This document shows positions 53,695-63,512 of a stretch of 64,000 nucleotides of DNA, one piece after another. The stretch is from Lactobacillus sp. Its GTDB lineage: Bacteria > Bacillota > Bacilli > Lactobacillales > Lactobacillaceae. How positions within the stretch are numbered: the stretch's first letter is position 1; the number at the start of each line of letters is the position of its first letter. Where the stretch lies: assembly GCF_014803895.1 (NCBI RefSeq), contig NZ_JAAVAU010000009.1:14237-78236 (forward strand). The letters are read 5' to 3'. The notes beneath the pieces are model-generated. The model saw only the letters and a program-made list of their open reading frames with translations, was not told where the DNA came from and ran no database searches. The position numbers and the translations under genes were made by a program.

Positions 53695-54708
53695 ATGGAA
53701 TTAATTTTACCTAAAAACTACCATCCAACATTAAATATTCGCGATACAGAAGCTGCTATTGTTTTTATTCGTGAAACTTTTCAAGATAAGCTTAGCTTTG
53801 CTTTAAATTTGCAAAGAATGTCTGCACCTATGTTTGTAGAAAAAAAGACCGGTTTAAACGACAACTTAAATGGAATAGAACGTCCTGTTTCATTTGATAT
53901 GAAGGCCATGCCTAAAGATGAAACTATTGAAGTTGTACATTCTTTAGCTAAATGGAAACGACTGGCTTTAAAGCGTTATGGCTTTGGAATGCATGAAGGA
54001 TTATACACCAATATGAATGCGATTCGTCGTGATGAAGATCTTGATAACTTCCACTCAATTTACGTTGATCAATGGGATTGGGAAAAAGTTATTTCTAAAG
54101 ACGAACGTACTGAAGAAACTCTAAAAACTACCGTAAAGAAAATTTTCACCGCTATCAAAGAAGTCGAAACCGAACTGATTCGTCGTTATCCAGGTTCTGT
54201 CTACCGACTTCCTGATCAGGTTCATTTTGTAACCACACAAGAATTAGAAGACCGTTGGCCAGAACTTTCTCCAGAAGAACGTGAAGATAAAATCACCAAA
54301 GAAAAGAAAGCAGTTTTCCTAATGAAAATTGGTGACAAGTTAAAGCGTAGCGGTGAACCCCATGATGGACGTGCACCAGATTATGATGATTGGTCACTAA
54401 ATGGTGATTTACTTTTCTGGTTTGAGCCTCTTAACAAGAAAATTGAAATTTCTTCCATGGGTATTCGTGTTAGTGAAGAAAGCTTACGTGAACAATTGAA
54501 GAAAGCTGCCGTAGAGGAACGAGCAAACTTACCTTTCCATAAAATGCTCCTTGATGGGAAACTTCCTTATACAATTGGAGGCGGAATCGGACAATCTCGT
54601 CTTTGTATGCTGCTTTTAGGTAAAGCCCATATCGGTGAAGTACAAACCAGTATCTGGCCTGACGAGATGATTAAAAAATGCAAAGCAGCCCAAATAGCTT
54701 TGCTATAA
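53695..54708 (+). CDS. asnA: Aspartate-ammonia ligase (asparagine synthetase A)
   Basis: 337-residue class II aminoacyl-tRNA-synthetase-like enzyme making asparagine from aspartate, ammonia and ATP. It has [26 protein letters not shown] and the motif 3 region [21 protein letters not shown] lies before the ATG. Controlled by the upstream T-box, so it is made when tRNA-Asn is uncharged. Confidence 0.96.
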   Translation: MELILPKNYHPTLNIRDTEAAIVFIRETFQDKLSFALNLQRMSAPMFVEKKTGLNDNLNGIERPVSFDMKAMPKDETIEVVHSLAKWKRLALKRYGFGMHEGLYTNMNAIRRDEDLDNFHSIYVDQWDWEKVISKDERTEETLKTTVKKIFTAIKEVETELIRRYPGSVYRLPDQVHFVTTQELEDRWPELSPEEREDKITKEKKAVFLMKIGDKLKRSGEPHDGRAPDYDDWSLNGDLLFWFEPLNKKIEISSMGIRVSEESLREQLKKAAVEERANLPFHKMLLDGKLPYTIGGGIGQSRLCMLLLGKAHIGEVQTSIWPDEMIKKCKAAQIALL

Positions 54709-54724
54709 ATAAAAATTGGATATA

Positions 54725-54762
54725 AAAAAATTGTAGGATTATTAGCAATCCTACAATTTTTT
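54725..54762. terminator. Bidirectional terminator after asnA
   Basis: AAAAAATTGTAGGATT / AATCCTACAATTTTTT hairpin between convergent genes. Confidence 0.92.
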
Positions 54763-54773
54763 ATCTGTCATTT

Positions 54774-56165
54774 TTACTTTTGTATTTTCCTAGAAACCCA
54801 AAACATAATCAAAGGCAATAATACAAAGCCAAAAACCATCATAGCAATGGCATACCAATTAATACCAATAAATTGGCCTTGGGTATTCATAATACCAAAT
54901 TGTGACTTCCAATCATATTCTACTAACAAGAATACTACCACAATAATTGAGAGAATTGGAACTATTACATCAGTCCACACATTTTTTGTCGCATTTAAAA
55001 TTGGTGCACTACTTTTACCTTGATAAAATCTAATTACAGCAATTGGAACTACAATAAATCCTAAAAAACGAACCATTGCACTTAATGTAATTAAGTTAAC
55101 CATATTATACTCAAAAGCCATAGGAATTAAGATTGCTAATCCTATAGAGATAAAAAATGTTCTAATTGGGAAGTTATTTTTAGTTCTTTTAGTCAAGCCT
55201 GTAGATAATTGATTTTCTTTAGCCATAGCTTCTAAAATTCTTGGTGCATTGAAACTTGAAGCAACATTAATACCAAACATTGATACAAGCGCACCAACCA
55301 AAATAACATCCCTTAAGAGCTCATTTTTAAAAATAGCTGCAATAGCTACAACTTGAGTAGTCGTCATCAATGCCTTAGGATCAAGTATCATAGCTACAGC
55401 TACAACACCAATATAGACAACTGCAATAACCAAAATTGCCAAAGGAATTGCACGTGGTAAATTTCTTTCTGGATTCTTCATATCATCAGAACCAGACGCC
55501 ACAGATTCAAAACCTGTAAAAGCATAAAAAGCTGAAACAATTGCCATTACAAAACCGGTCGTTGTTAAATTTGGCACAATTTTTTGACCATTTTGTGTGA
55601 TTTGATCTACTTCATTTAAATTGCTTGAAGCCCCCGTAACAATTAAAAGTACGACTCCAGCAATAATAATTAATACTAACGCAGCTAATTTACCAATAGT
55701 TGCCAAATTCATAACATACTTAACTACTTTTTGACCAAACAAGTTAATAACTGTAATAATTACCATTAAAATCAAAAAGCCAATGGTTACATTTATCATC
55801 TTGTTTGGATTACCACCAAAAATAGAAATGGTCGATTTAATTACCCCAACAGCCATTACACCCCATGCAACACTAGCAGAGAAGTAACGAAGAATTCCCA
55901 TATAAAATCCTACTTTGTCACCAAAAGCTGCCTTAGAATAAGCATAGGCAGCTCCTGACTTAGTTACATACTTAGCAGCTGATGCAAAAGAAATTGCTAA
56001 AATAGAGGCAAAAATCGCAGCTATTAAATAAACCAACAAAGCCCTGGAGCCAACTTGTTGAACAACACTCCCAGGTGTTAAAAAGATTCCTGAACCAATA
56101 ATCGCATTAATTGCTAGCAAAACTATTGACCAAAAACCTAATTTATCACTTTCCCTTTTACCCAT
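54774..56165 (-). CDS. APC-family amino acid permease
   Basis: 463 residues with twelve hydrophobic helices. NAIIGSGIFLTPGSV (helix 1) and FYAFTGFESVASGSDDMKNPERNLP (helix 6 region) are the usual APC signatures. It is 25 bases downstream of the C26 hydrolase gene, so it may import the hydrolase's substrate, perhaps a gamma-glutamyl compound or an amino acid such as glutamate or GABA (inference). Confidence 0.86.
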   Translation of the reverse strand: MGKRESDKLGFWSIVLLAINAIIGSGIFLTPGSVVQQVGSRALLVYLIAAIFASILAISFASAAKYVTKSGAAYAYSKAAFGDKVGFYMGILRYFSASVAWGVMAVGVIKSTISIFGGNPNKMINVTIGFLILMVIITVINLFGQKVVKYVMNLATIGKLAALVLIIIAGVVLLIVTGASSNLNEVDQITQNGQKIVPNLTTTGFVMAIVSAFYAFTGFESVASGSDDMKNPERNLPRAIPLAILVIAVVYIGVVAVAMILDPKALMTTTQVVAIAAIFKNELLRDVILVGALVSMFGINVASSFNAPRILEAMAKENQLSTGLTKRTKNNFPIRTFFISIGLAILIPMAFEYNMVNLITLSAMVRFLGFIVVPIAVIRFYQGKSSAPILNATKNVWTDVIVPILSIIVVVFLLVEYDWKSQFGIMNTQGQFIGINWYAIAMMVFGFVLLPLIMFWVSRKIQK

Positions 56166-56190
56166 TTATAAATATCTTCCTTAATTTTAT

Positions 56191-56916
56191 TTACTGTTTA
56201 GCCTGTTCAATCACATATTTAAATAAGTTATTTTGAATCTTAGAAACTCTATGCAACATTTCTGGATGCCACTGAACAGCAATCACCGATGCATCTTTAT
56301 TTTCAATTGCTTCAATTACACCGTCTACGCACCGAGCGGAAATCTTGTAATCAGGAGCTACTTTCTTAATTAATTGATGATGAAATGAGTTAGTACGTAA
56401 TTCTTCTTTGTTCAAAAGATCCGCAATCTTTGTACCAGGTATAGTTTTTACTGTATGAGTAACTAAAGTTGGATTTTGTCCTTGAGAGTGCTTAAGCGTT
56501 TTTTCTTCACGATAACTTAAATCTTGATAAAGACTACCACCATGAGCAACATTAATAATTTGTGCTCCTCTACAAATTCCTAATACTGGTATATGTTTTT
56601 CTTCTGCTAATTTCAGCAGCAACATATCGAATTTATCACGCTCAGGCCAAATATTGCCTAACTTTTGTTCGGGCTCCTCACCATAATTATGAGGATCAAC
56701 ATCATGTCCACCAGACAAAATTAGTCCATCTATACTTTCTAATTGAGCTTTAATAACTTCTTTGTTTTCATTAAAGGGAATAATAAATGGTACCCCACCA
56801 TTTTGCACAACAGAATCTACATAATCTTCATTTACATAACTACGGCGATAACCCGGAAAGATTCCACCATTATCAATAATCACTGAGCCTGAGATTCCAA
56901 TAATTGGTCTAGACAT
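56191..56916 (-). CDS. Gamma-glutamyl-gamma-aminobutyrate hydrolase family protein (peptidase C26)
   Basis: 241-residue class I glutamine amidotransferase-like hydrolase with an intact active site. The Cys is in GICRGAQIINVAHGG, and the His-Glu pair in VQWHPEM. Members such as PuuD cleave gamma-glutamyl amide bonds. GGAGG precedes the ATG. It forms a two-gene unit with the downstream permease, separated from the upstream permeases by a hairpin. A degenerate paralogue lies at 29312-29992. Confidence 0.9.
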   Translation of the reverse strand: MSRPIIGISGSVIIDNGGIFPGYRRSYVNEDYVDSVVQNGGVPFIIPFNENKEVIKAQLESIDGLILSGGHDVDPHNYGEEPEQKLGNIWPERDKFDMLLLKLAEEKHIPVLGICRGAQIINVAHGGSLYQDLSYREEKTLKHSQGQNPTLVTHTVKTIPGTKIADLLNKEELRTNSFHHQLIKKVAPDYKISARCVDGVIEAIENKDASVIAVQWHPEMLHRVSKIQNNLFKYVIEQAKQ

Positions 56917-56957
56917 TATTCATCCTCCATTCTTCTATCGCCTCTAATATACAAGAA

Positions 56958-56986
56958 ATAGCCTCTTACTACAAGTAAGAGGCTAT
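56958..56986 (-). terminator. Hairpin after the permease pair
   Basis: ATAGCCTCTTAC / GTAAGAGGCTAT with a 5-base loop. The T-tract is short (TTTCTTG) on the minus strand, so termination may be partial. Confidence 0.6.
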
Positions 56987-56991
56987 ATTTA

Positions 56992-58377
56992 TTAATGGTT
57001 TTTCTTAGGGTGACGAATATAATACACCACAGTTGCTAATATTAAAACTCCTGCTCCCACAGAAACTGAAACTCGAGTTTCTGGATTGATAAACATGAAA
57101 ATAACAATAATTACTAACATAATTAAAGCAAAATAATTTGAATAGGGATAAAGAGGCAATTTAAATGGATGATTTTCCATTAAGTCCGGATTATTTTTTC
57201 TAAATCTTAATTCTGCTAGCAAAATTACAAACCATGCAACCATACCTGGTAAAACTGATGAACTGTATACTACTACAAACAGTTCACTCATCGTCTTATT
57301 TACCATTGAAAGAATAACGTTGAGAATAAAACCAATCAATATTCCCCCGGTAATACCATAAATCGCATGATTAGGTACTATTCTTTTTGAAATATGACCA
57401 AAAGTTTTTGGTGCTTCACCATCATGAGAGAGCTTAAAAAGCATTCTACTAGATGAATATATTCCGGAATTTGCTCCAGACAATGCAGCAGTTAAAACTA
57501 CAAAGTTAATAATCCCCGCAGCAGCAGTAATTCCAACTTTCGTAAAAGTTTCTACAAAAGGAGAACCCATAGCATTTAATTGATTCCATGGATAAATCGT
57601 CACAATTACAAAAATTGCACCTACATAGAAAATTAAAATACGCCATAATACCGTTTTAACACTCTTTACGATTGCTTTTTGTGGATTAGCAACTTCACCT
57701 GCTGAAATACCAATCAATTCAATACCCTGATAAGATCCTACAATAATCGCCATTGAGAAAAAGAACCCTTTGATACCATTAGTGAAAAAGCCACCATGGG
57801 ACCACAAATTGCTAAAACCAATCGGATGACCATGATTACCAACTCCAAGAACAATAACTAGTAATCCCAAAATAATCATTAAAACAATTGTTACAACCTT
57901 AATCATGGCGAACCAAAATTCTAGTGCACCATAAGCCTTTGCACTAACAATATTGGCTAAAAGTAAGAAAATGATAATAATAACGCCTGACCAAAAGGCA
58001 CTTACATTCGGCCACCAAAATTTTAAATATTCTGTAGCTGCAACTACTTCTGAAATTCCAACAACAATATACTGAAATACAGCAGCCCATTCGGCTAAAT
58101 AGCCAGCTAATGGTGAGATATAATCAGTAGCATAATCTGCAAATGAACCAGTACTAGGATTAATATATAAAATCTCTCCTAACGCTCTCATTACAATATA
58201 CAAAATTATACCCACAAAAATATACGCTAATAATACTGATGGACCTGTCCACTTAATTGTTGAAGTAGATCCCATAAACAGACCTACACCAATCGCTCCA
58301 CCAAGCGATATCATTTCCATCTGACGGGCAGTCATTGACCGTTTTAATTTCGGTGCACTATTTTTATTTTTACTCAT
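56992..58377 (-). CDS. AAT-family amino acid permease, second of a tandem pair
   Basis: 461 residues with twelve helices. RSMTARQMEMISLGGAIG precedes the helix 1 motif GVGLFMGSTSTIKWTGPS, and a consensus GEVANPQKAI occurs mid-protein. It is very similar to the next upstream gene over its full length, indicating tandem duplication. The start is the ATG at 58377, inside the end of the upstream gene (8-base overlap), with AAAGGA upstream. A longer frame to 58395 overlaps that site. Substrate unknown. Confidence 0.88.
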   Translation of the reverse strand: MSKNKNSAPKLKRSMTARQMEMISLGGAIGVGLFMGSTSTIKWTGPSVLLAYIFVGIILYIVMRALGEILYINPSTGSFADYATDYISPLAGYLAEWAAVFQYIVVGISEVVAATEYLKFWWPNVSAFWSGVIIIIFLLLANIVSAKAYGALEFWFAMIKVVTIVLMIILGLLVIVLGVGNHGHPIGFSNLWSHGGFFTNGIKGFFFSMAIIVGSYQGIELIGISAGEVANPQKAIVKSVKTVLWRILIFYVGAIFVIVTIYPWNQLNAMGSPFVETFTKVGITAAAGIINFVVLTAALSGANSGIYSSSRMLFKLSHDGEAPKTFGHISKRIVPNHAIYGITGGILIGFILNVILSMVNKTMSELFVVVYSSSVLPGMVAWFVILLAELRFRKNNPDLMENHPFKLPLYPYSNYFALIMLVIIVIFMFINPETRVSVSVGAGVLILATVVYYIRHPKKNH

Positions 58378-59758
58378 TATGGCTGTCCTTTCCATGACGA
58401 ACTAAATATATAATTACTGCCAATATTAATACTCCTGCCCCAACAGCGACAGAAACACGCGTTTCCGGATTAATGAACATAAAGATCACAATTAAGAATA
58501 GCATGATAAAAGCAAAATAGTTTGAGAATGGATATAGAGGTAACTTGAATGGATGATTTTCAAGTAAATCAGGATTATTCTTTCTAAATCTTAATTCTGC
58601 CCACAAAATTACAAACCATGGAACCATCCCTGGTAAAACTGATGAGGAGAACACAATAACAAATAAATCTTGAGTAGATTTATTGAGTGTAGCTGCTAAC
58701 ATGTTAAGAATAAATCCTAAAAATATTCCCCCGGTAATACCCATAATTGCATGACTAGGCACTATTCTTTTTGAAATATGACCAAATGTCTTCGGTGCAT
58801 CTCCATCATGAGATAATTTAAAAAGCATTCTACTAGATGAATATATTCCTGAATTTGCTCCAGATAAAGCAGCAGTTAAAACTACGAAGTTAATTACACC
58901 AGCAGCTGCTGTAATACCAACCTTTGCAAAAGTAGTTACAAATGGTGATCCCATACTACTTAATTTGTCCCAAGGATATATAGTTACAATTACAAAAATT
59001 GCACCTACATAGAAAATTAAAATACGCCATAAGACTGATTTTACAGATTTGACAATAGCTTTTTTAGGATTAGCAACTTCACCTGCTGAAATTCCCAATA
59101 ATTCAATTCCTTCATAAGATCCTACAATAATTGACATTGAGAATAAAAAGCCTTTTAATCCTCCAGTAAAAAAGCCTCCATGAGACCACAGATTACTAAA
59201 ACCTGTTGGTTTTCCTCCGTTACCAACACCAAAAAATATAACTAAAAAGCCTAAAATGATCATTAAAATAATTGTTATAACTTTGATCATAGCAAACCAA
59301 AATTCTAGTGATGCATAAGCTTTAGCACTAGCCAAGTTAGCTAATAATAAGAAAGCAATAATAATTACTCCTGAACAAAATGCACTCACATTTGGCCACC
59401 AAAATTTCAAATATTCTGTAGCTGCAACTACTTCTGACATTCCTACCACAATATATTCAAAAACATTTGCCCATTCAGCTAAGTATCCAGCAATTGGATG
59501 AACATATTCCGTTGCATAATCTGCAAATGATCCAGTACCAGGATTGATATAGAGCATTTCTCCTAAGGCACGCATTACAACATAGAGAATTATTCCTACA
59601 AACAGATAAGCTAATAATACTGACGGCCCCGTCCATTTAATCGTTGCTGTAGCTCCCATAAACAGACCTACACCAATGGCACCCCCAAGTGAAATCATTT
59701 CCATCTGCCCGGCAGTCATAGACCGTTGCAAGCCGGGAACTGATTTTCTGTTCTTCAT
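58370..59758 (-). CDS. AAT-family amino acid permease, first of a tandem pair
   Basis: 462 residues, paralogue of the following gene, with RSMTAGQMEMISLGGAIG, GVGLFMGATATIKWTGPS and GEVANPKKAI. Differences concentrate in loops and at positions such as NVFEYIVVGMSE versus AVFQYIVVGISE in helix 3, which may alter substrate range. First gene of its operon. An inverted repeat lies 19-48 bases upstream of the ATG. AAGGAG is the ribosome site. Confidence 0.88.
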   Translation of the reverse strand: MKNRKSVPGLQRSMTAGQMEMISLGGAIGVGLFMGATATIKWTGPSVLLAYLFVGIILYVVMRALGEMLYINPGTGSFADYATEYVHPIAGYLAEWANVFEYIVVGMSEVVAATEYLKFWWPNVSAFCSGVIIIAFLLLANLASAKAYASLEFWFAMIKVITIILMIILGFLVIFFGVGNGGKPTGFSNLWSHGGFFTGGLKGFLFSMSIIVGSYEGIELLGISAGEVANPKKAIVKSVKSVLWRILIFYVGAIFVIVTIYPWDKLSSMGSPFVTTFAKVGITAAAGVINFVVLTAALSGANSGIYSSSRMLFKLSHDGDAPKTFGHISKRIVPSHAIMGITGGIFLGFILNMLAATLNKSTQDLFVIVFSSSVLPGMVPWFVILWAELRFRKNNPDLLENHPFKLPLYPFSNYFAFIMLFLIVIFMFINPETRVSVAVGAGVLILAVIIYLVRHGKDSHNE

Positions 59759-59776
59759 TTTGTAACTCCTTATTAA

Positions 59777-59806
59777 AAACTAGTAATCATACTAAACTAC
59801 TAGTTT
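59777..59806 (-). promoter_or_regulatory. Inverted repeat upstream of the permease pair
   Basis: AAACTAGTA and TACTAGTTT, 9-base perfect arms with a 12-base centre that contains TATGAT on the minus strand. It may be an operator over a -10 box, or a leader stem-loop. Confidence 0.45.
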
Positions 59807-59891
59807 CATAAATATTACATTAAAAATATTTTAATACATGAAATACTTACTGCCAAGGGTAAATGGCGTTTTTTTAAGTGTAATTAAATAA

Positions 59892-59923
59892 ATAAGCTTA
59901 GGCTTTTTATCACCTAAGCTTAT
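59892..59923 (-). terminator. Terminator of the mannose PTS operon
   Basis: ATAAGCTTAGG / CCTAAGCTTAT followed by TTATTTAATT on the minus strand, after the DUF956 gene. Confidence 0.8.
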
Positions 59924-59932
59924 TCTGTTATA

Positions 59933-60295
59933 TTATTTTCTCATAATTCCACGTTTTATTTTTTGCCAAAAAGTTAGTGCTTTACGAATATTTTGAGCCG
60001 GAATATGTTCTCTAATCGCCCGTAGCGTCGCTTTAGTATGACGAGATGCAAAATAAAATTGACCATCCTTCTTAGTACAAATCTTAAAGCGTGAAATATA
60101 TTTTCCACCAAAATATACATCAGCAACTACCATAGTAATTTCATTCCAAGGAATTTGAACATAGTCATTCAAATTATTATCTCGATAAAATTCAAATCCC
60201 TTATCTCCGATCATAATTTTTCCATATGTAGGCATTCCACGAAACCAAGTTCCTGGATCCACATATTCAGCTTTTGTATTTAATGATTGAACCAT
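59933..60295 (-). CDS. manO: DUF956 family protein, mannose PTS companion (ManO-like)
   Basis: 120 residues, starting MVQSLNTKAEYVDPGTWFRGM and containing TYGKIMIGDKGFEFYRD and PWNEITMVVADVYFGGKYI, the DUF956 pattern. No membrane segment. In lactic acid bacteria the gene regularly follows man IIAB-IIC-IID and has been proposed as a regulator (ManO). AAAGGAAAG precedes the ATG. A terminator-like hairpin separates it from IID, which would lower its expression relative to the transporter. Confidence 0.85.
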   Translation of the reverse strand: MVQSLNTKAEYVDPGTWFRGMPTYGKIMIGDKGFEFYRDNNLNDYVQIPWNEITMVVADVYFGGKYISRFKICTKKDGQFYFASRHTKATLRAIREHIPAQNIRKALTFWQKIKRGIMRK

Positions 60296-60316
60296 CTAGT
60301 CTTTCCTTTATAAAAT

Positions 60317-60343
60317 AAAAAGCAGTCTTTGTAGACTGCTTTA
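60317..60343 (-). terminator. Intra-operon hairpin between IID and the DUF956 gene
   Basis: AAAGCAGTC / GACTGCTTT followed by TTTTATTTT on the minus strand; probably a partial terminator. Confidence 0.75.
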
Positions 60344-60357
60344 AAATATTATCATTT

Positions 60358-61293
60358 TTAGAATAAGCCTACTACGTGACCTGCGATACCAACAATGAAG
60401 ATACCAATAATGATAACGATTGGTGAAACTTTCTTCTTCAATAACCACATGCAAAGGAAAGTAAGAAGTAAAGCTGCCAAACCTGGAATTAAGTCATCCA
60501 AGTTATTTTGTAAGGTAGTTTCCTTAATCTTTTCTAAGGCCATGCCCTTACCCATATTCCATTCAGTCAATACCTTACGAATACCTTCGGCACCTGAAGG
60601 AACAGTATTCCAATCAATATAAGCACCTTTAGATAGTGGAACTCTAGAAACAATAGGTTTGAAATCAATTGTTACCCAACGCTCAATTAAAGCACCAATA
60701 ACAAACATACCCATCATTGAGGCACCACGAGTGATTTTTTGTAACAAACCACCTGAAGCATCTTCCGTAATCTTAGTACCTGCTTTGTAACCCATTTCTT
60801 GAGTATACCATAAGAAAGCAATACGGATAACGTTCCACAAAACAAAGAAAATGATAGGACCGATGATATTACCACTTAATGCAAGTGAAGCACCTAATGA
60901 ACCAATAATTGGACGAACAGTGTACCAGAATACAGGATCACCAACACCAGCTAAAGGTCCCATCATACCCACTTTAACACCATTGATAGTTTGATTATCA
61001 ACGTCAGCTCCGTTAGCTCTATCTTCTTCTAAAGCAAGAGTAACACCAAGAATAGGCGCAGCTACATATGGGTGAGTGTTAAAGAATTCCAAGTGTCTCT
61101 TTAACGCACTCTTCATATCATCTTTGTTAGGATATAACTTACGTAAAGCAGGAATCATACTAAATGCAAAACCACCGTTTTGCATTCTTTCATAGTTCCA
61201 TGAACCTTGCAAGAAAGTTGAACGCCAACTTACCTTCCATCTATCTGCTTTAGTTAATGTAACTTTATTTTCTTTTTTTACTGTTTCAGCCAT
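60358..61293 (-). CDS. manZ: PTS mannose-family transporter subunit IID
   Basis: 311-residue membrane subunit. WRSTFLQGSWNYERMQNGGFAFSMIPAL at the N-terminus and the GPLAGVGDPVFWYTVRPI motif define IID. Helices lie mainly in the C-terminal part. With IIC it forms the channel for glucose, mannose and related sugars, and it is also a receptor for class IIa bacteriocins. GAGGAGG precedes the ATG; IIC is 23 bases upstream. Confidence 0.93.
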   Translation of the reverse strand: MAETVKKENKVTLTKADRWKVSWRSTFLQGSWNYERMQNGGFAFSMIPALRKLYPNKDDMKSALKRHLEFFNTHPYVAAPILGVTLALEEDRANGADVDNQTINGVKVGMMGPLAGVGDPVFWYTVRPIIGSLGASLALSGNIIGPIIFFVLWNVIRIAFLWYTQEMGYKAGTKITEDASGGLLQKITRGASMMGMFVIGALIERWVTIDFKPIVSRVPLSKGAYIDWNTVPSGAEGIRKVLTEWNMGKGMALEKIKETTLQNNLDDLIPGLAALLLTFLCMWLLKKKVSPIVIIIGIFIVGIAGHVVGLF

Positions 61294-61316
61294 TATTTAG
61301 CCTCCTCTCGCTTAAT

Positions 61317-62123
61317 TTAATAATCATCCAGAATGTCGCCAAGAGGATCACCGGATCCACCATTATCGCCATTGCTGCCGTTATTCTTACCGGAGCCTTC
61401 CAATGCCAAGTACATAAGAGCTAATGAAAGACCAATACCACCAAGAGCAATCAAAGTTAATTCCTTAATTGCAGCTAAGCAGAACCCGATAGCGAAGAAA
61501 GGCCAAACTTCACGGTTAGCCATCATGTTAATAACCATTGCATAACCAACAGCCACAACCATACCACCACCAATGGTCATACCGTCGTTTAACCAAGATG
61601 GCATAGCTTCCAAACCTTTACGAACAAGATCTGCAGGAATAGCTAAAAGTAAAGCAGCTGGGATAGCAATTCTTAATCCCTGTAATGCTAAAGCCACATA
61701 TTGCCACATATCAATTGCACGCCAGTTACCTTCTTCAGCTTTCTTATCCATGATATGAACAATAGCAACTGAAACAGTACGAACCAACATAGTCAAGAAC
61801 AAACCGGCAACAGCTAATGGAATAGCGATACCAATCGCTGTACCAATACCTTTTTGTCCTTGACCACCTTGGACTAAAATAATAGCTGAAGCTACTGATG
61901 CCAACGCAGCATCAGGTGCAACGGCTGCCCCAATATTAGCCCAACCTAAAGCAATCATTTGAAGTGATCCACCTAACATAACGCCTAATGTTAAGTTACC
62001 AGTAACTAAACCTATAAGCGTACAAGCAACAAGTGGTTGTTGAAATTGGAATTGATCCAAGATACCACCCATACCTGCTAAGAAGGCTACGATCACTACC
62101 AGAATCATCTGAATAGCATTCAA
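61317..62123 (-). CDS. manY: PTS mannose-family transporter subunit IIC
   Basis: 268 residues with the IIC core (GNLTLGVMLGGSLQMIALGWANIGAAVAPD) and several helices, ending in a Gly/Asn/Asp-rich tail (GKNNGSNGDNGGSGDPLG). The start is TTG (62123) with GGGGGA eight bases before; the next in-frame ATG is codon 6. It follows the IIAB gene after 22 bases. Confidence 0.92.
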   Translation of the reverse strand: MNAIQMILVVIVAFLAGMGGILDQFQFQQPLVACTLIGLVTGNLTLGVMLGGSLQMIALGWANIGAAVAPDAALASVASAIILVQGGQGQKGIGTAIGIAIPLAVAGLFLTMLVRTVSVAIVHIMDKKAEEGNWRAIDMWQYVALALQGLRIAIPAALLLAIPADLVRKGLEAMPSWLNDGMTIGGGMVVAVGYAMVINMMANREVWPFFAIGFCLAAIKELTLIALGGIGLSLALMYLALEGSGKNNGSNGDNGGSGDPLGDILDDY

Positions 62124-62145
62124 TTTATTTTCCCCCTAAAAAACT

Positions 62146-63138
62146 TTATTTGTTCTTCAATTCACTTTCAGCCTTAGCTAAAAGATGATCAATATTTTCT
62201 GGACTGTCTGATGGAACTTTTCTCACATCAAACTTAACGCCTAGCTTTTGCATTTCTTTAATCGCATCCACATCAGCTTGATCCATCGCTATTGCTTTGT
62301 TAACGTTAACCTTACCATCGGAATAAGCAATTGAACCTAAATTAATTTCCTTAATATCGATACCATCCTTGATAGCTTGTAAAGCTTCTTGAGGATTTTC
62401 GAACAATACTAAGGCTTTAGTATCCCCAAAACGTGGATCTTTATCGACTTCAACCATCTTTTTGATTGGAATAGTATTAGCTGGTACACCGGCTGGTGCA
62501 GCTTCTCTAATCATAGACTTACGAAGTTTGTCTTTTGCAACTTTATCAGAAACAACAATGATACGAGATGGATTAATGCTCTTAGTCCAACCTGTTGCTA
62601 CTTGTCCATGCAATAAGCGAGTATCAATTCTGGCTAAACCATATTTAATATGACCATCTCCCAAGACAGTACCTTCAGGAATAGCACCCTTTGGTTTTTT
62701 CTCAGTTTCTTTAACACCATTTTCTGCTTCCTTAGGCATTAAAGATTCAGGTTGAGTTTTAATCCCATCTCTACCTGGTTTTACAATTGCACTAGCAATA
62801 TCTTGAGCTTTTTCAGAAGCCATCCGCTGTCCCAATGCTTCAATTACCATTGGCAAGTTCATTCCTGAGACGATTGCCCAATCACCACCATGTTCCTTAA
62901 CCAAGTTGTTTGCTTGATTAAATGGTGTACCACCCCACAAGTCAATCAAGAATAAAACTTCATCTTGATTATCAAATGAGGCAATTGCCTTTTCCATCTT
63001 AGCTCTAATGTCATCCGGACCTTCATCAGGCTTTAAAATACAGTGTGCTAAGTTTTCTTGTTTACCAAAAATCATTTCAGCAGATTGAAAAATACCATCA
63101 GCAAAGCCACCATGACTAGCTAGGATAATTCCTACCAT
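62146..63138 (-). CDS. manX: PTS mannose-family subunit IIAB
   Basis: 330-residue cytoplasmic phosphotransfer protein. The IIA domain (1-125) has phospho-His9 in LASHGGFADG. A linker rich in K, E, P and G (126-160) leads to the IIB domain (165-330) with phospho-His177 in RIDTRLLHGQVATGW. GGGGGAAA precedes the ATG. First gene of the manXYZ-manO operon. Two cre-like sites lie upstream, suggesting CcpA control. Confidence 0.94.
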   Translation of the reverse strand: MVGIILASHGGFADGIFQSAEMIFGKQENLAHCILKPDEGPDDIRAKMEKAIASFDNQDEVLFLIDLWGGTPFNQANNLVKEHGGDWAIVSGMNLPMVIEALGQRMASEKAQDIASAIVKPGRDGIKTQPESLMPKEAENGVKETEKKPKGAIPEGTVLGDGHIKYGLARIDTRLLHGQVATGWTKSINPSRIIVVSDKVAKDKLRKSMIREAAPAGVPANTIPIKKMVEVDKDPRFGDTKALVLFENPQEALQAIKDGIDIKEINLGSIAYSDGKVNVNKAIAMDQADVDAIKEMQKLGVKFDVRKVPSDSPENIDHLLAKAESELKNK

Positions 63139-63188
63139 TTGATTTCCCCCTTAATCAAAAAATGTACGAATACCTTTAGCAATTCTAA

Positions 63189-63240
63189 TGTATACGTTTA
63201 CTTTTACTATAATACCATTAATTGAATGAAAATGCTTGCA
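63189..63240 (-). promoter_or_regulatory. Two cre-like sites upstream of the mannose PTS operon
   Basis: TGAAAATGCTTGCA (63227-63240) and TGTATACGTTTACT (63189-63202) each fit the cre consensus with one or two mismatches. A TATTAT/TATAGT -10 region (63206-63214) lies between them. No -24/-12 (sigma-54) promoter was found. The stretch 63241-63354 upstream is AT-rich and holds nothing I can name. Confidence 0.5.
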
Positions 63241-63512
63241 AAACACCCTGAAAAATTAACATTTTTTTAGCTTATTTAATAATAAAGGACTAATATATAT
63301 AAAATTTTTTAATAACTTAAAATTAAATCTATACTAACAATAAAAACCTTTTAAATGATATGAAACCTAAAATTAGGACATATTTTTTGATTCATTATCA
63401 CATTCCGACATTCAAAGCGATTATATACCTTTAGCATGATCTTTGGACCACAGCTAAAAGAGAATAGTCTTGATTAGGATGGCATACTGACCTGTTAAGA
63501 GCTGTATACTTT

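Noticed and set aside
63139..63260. Sigma-54 (LevR-type) promoter for the mannose PTS
   Set aside because: No TGGCAC-N5-TTGC pattern is present and no LevR-like activator gene is in the window.
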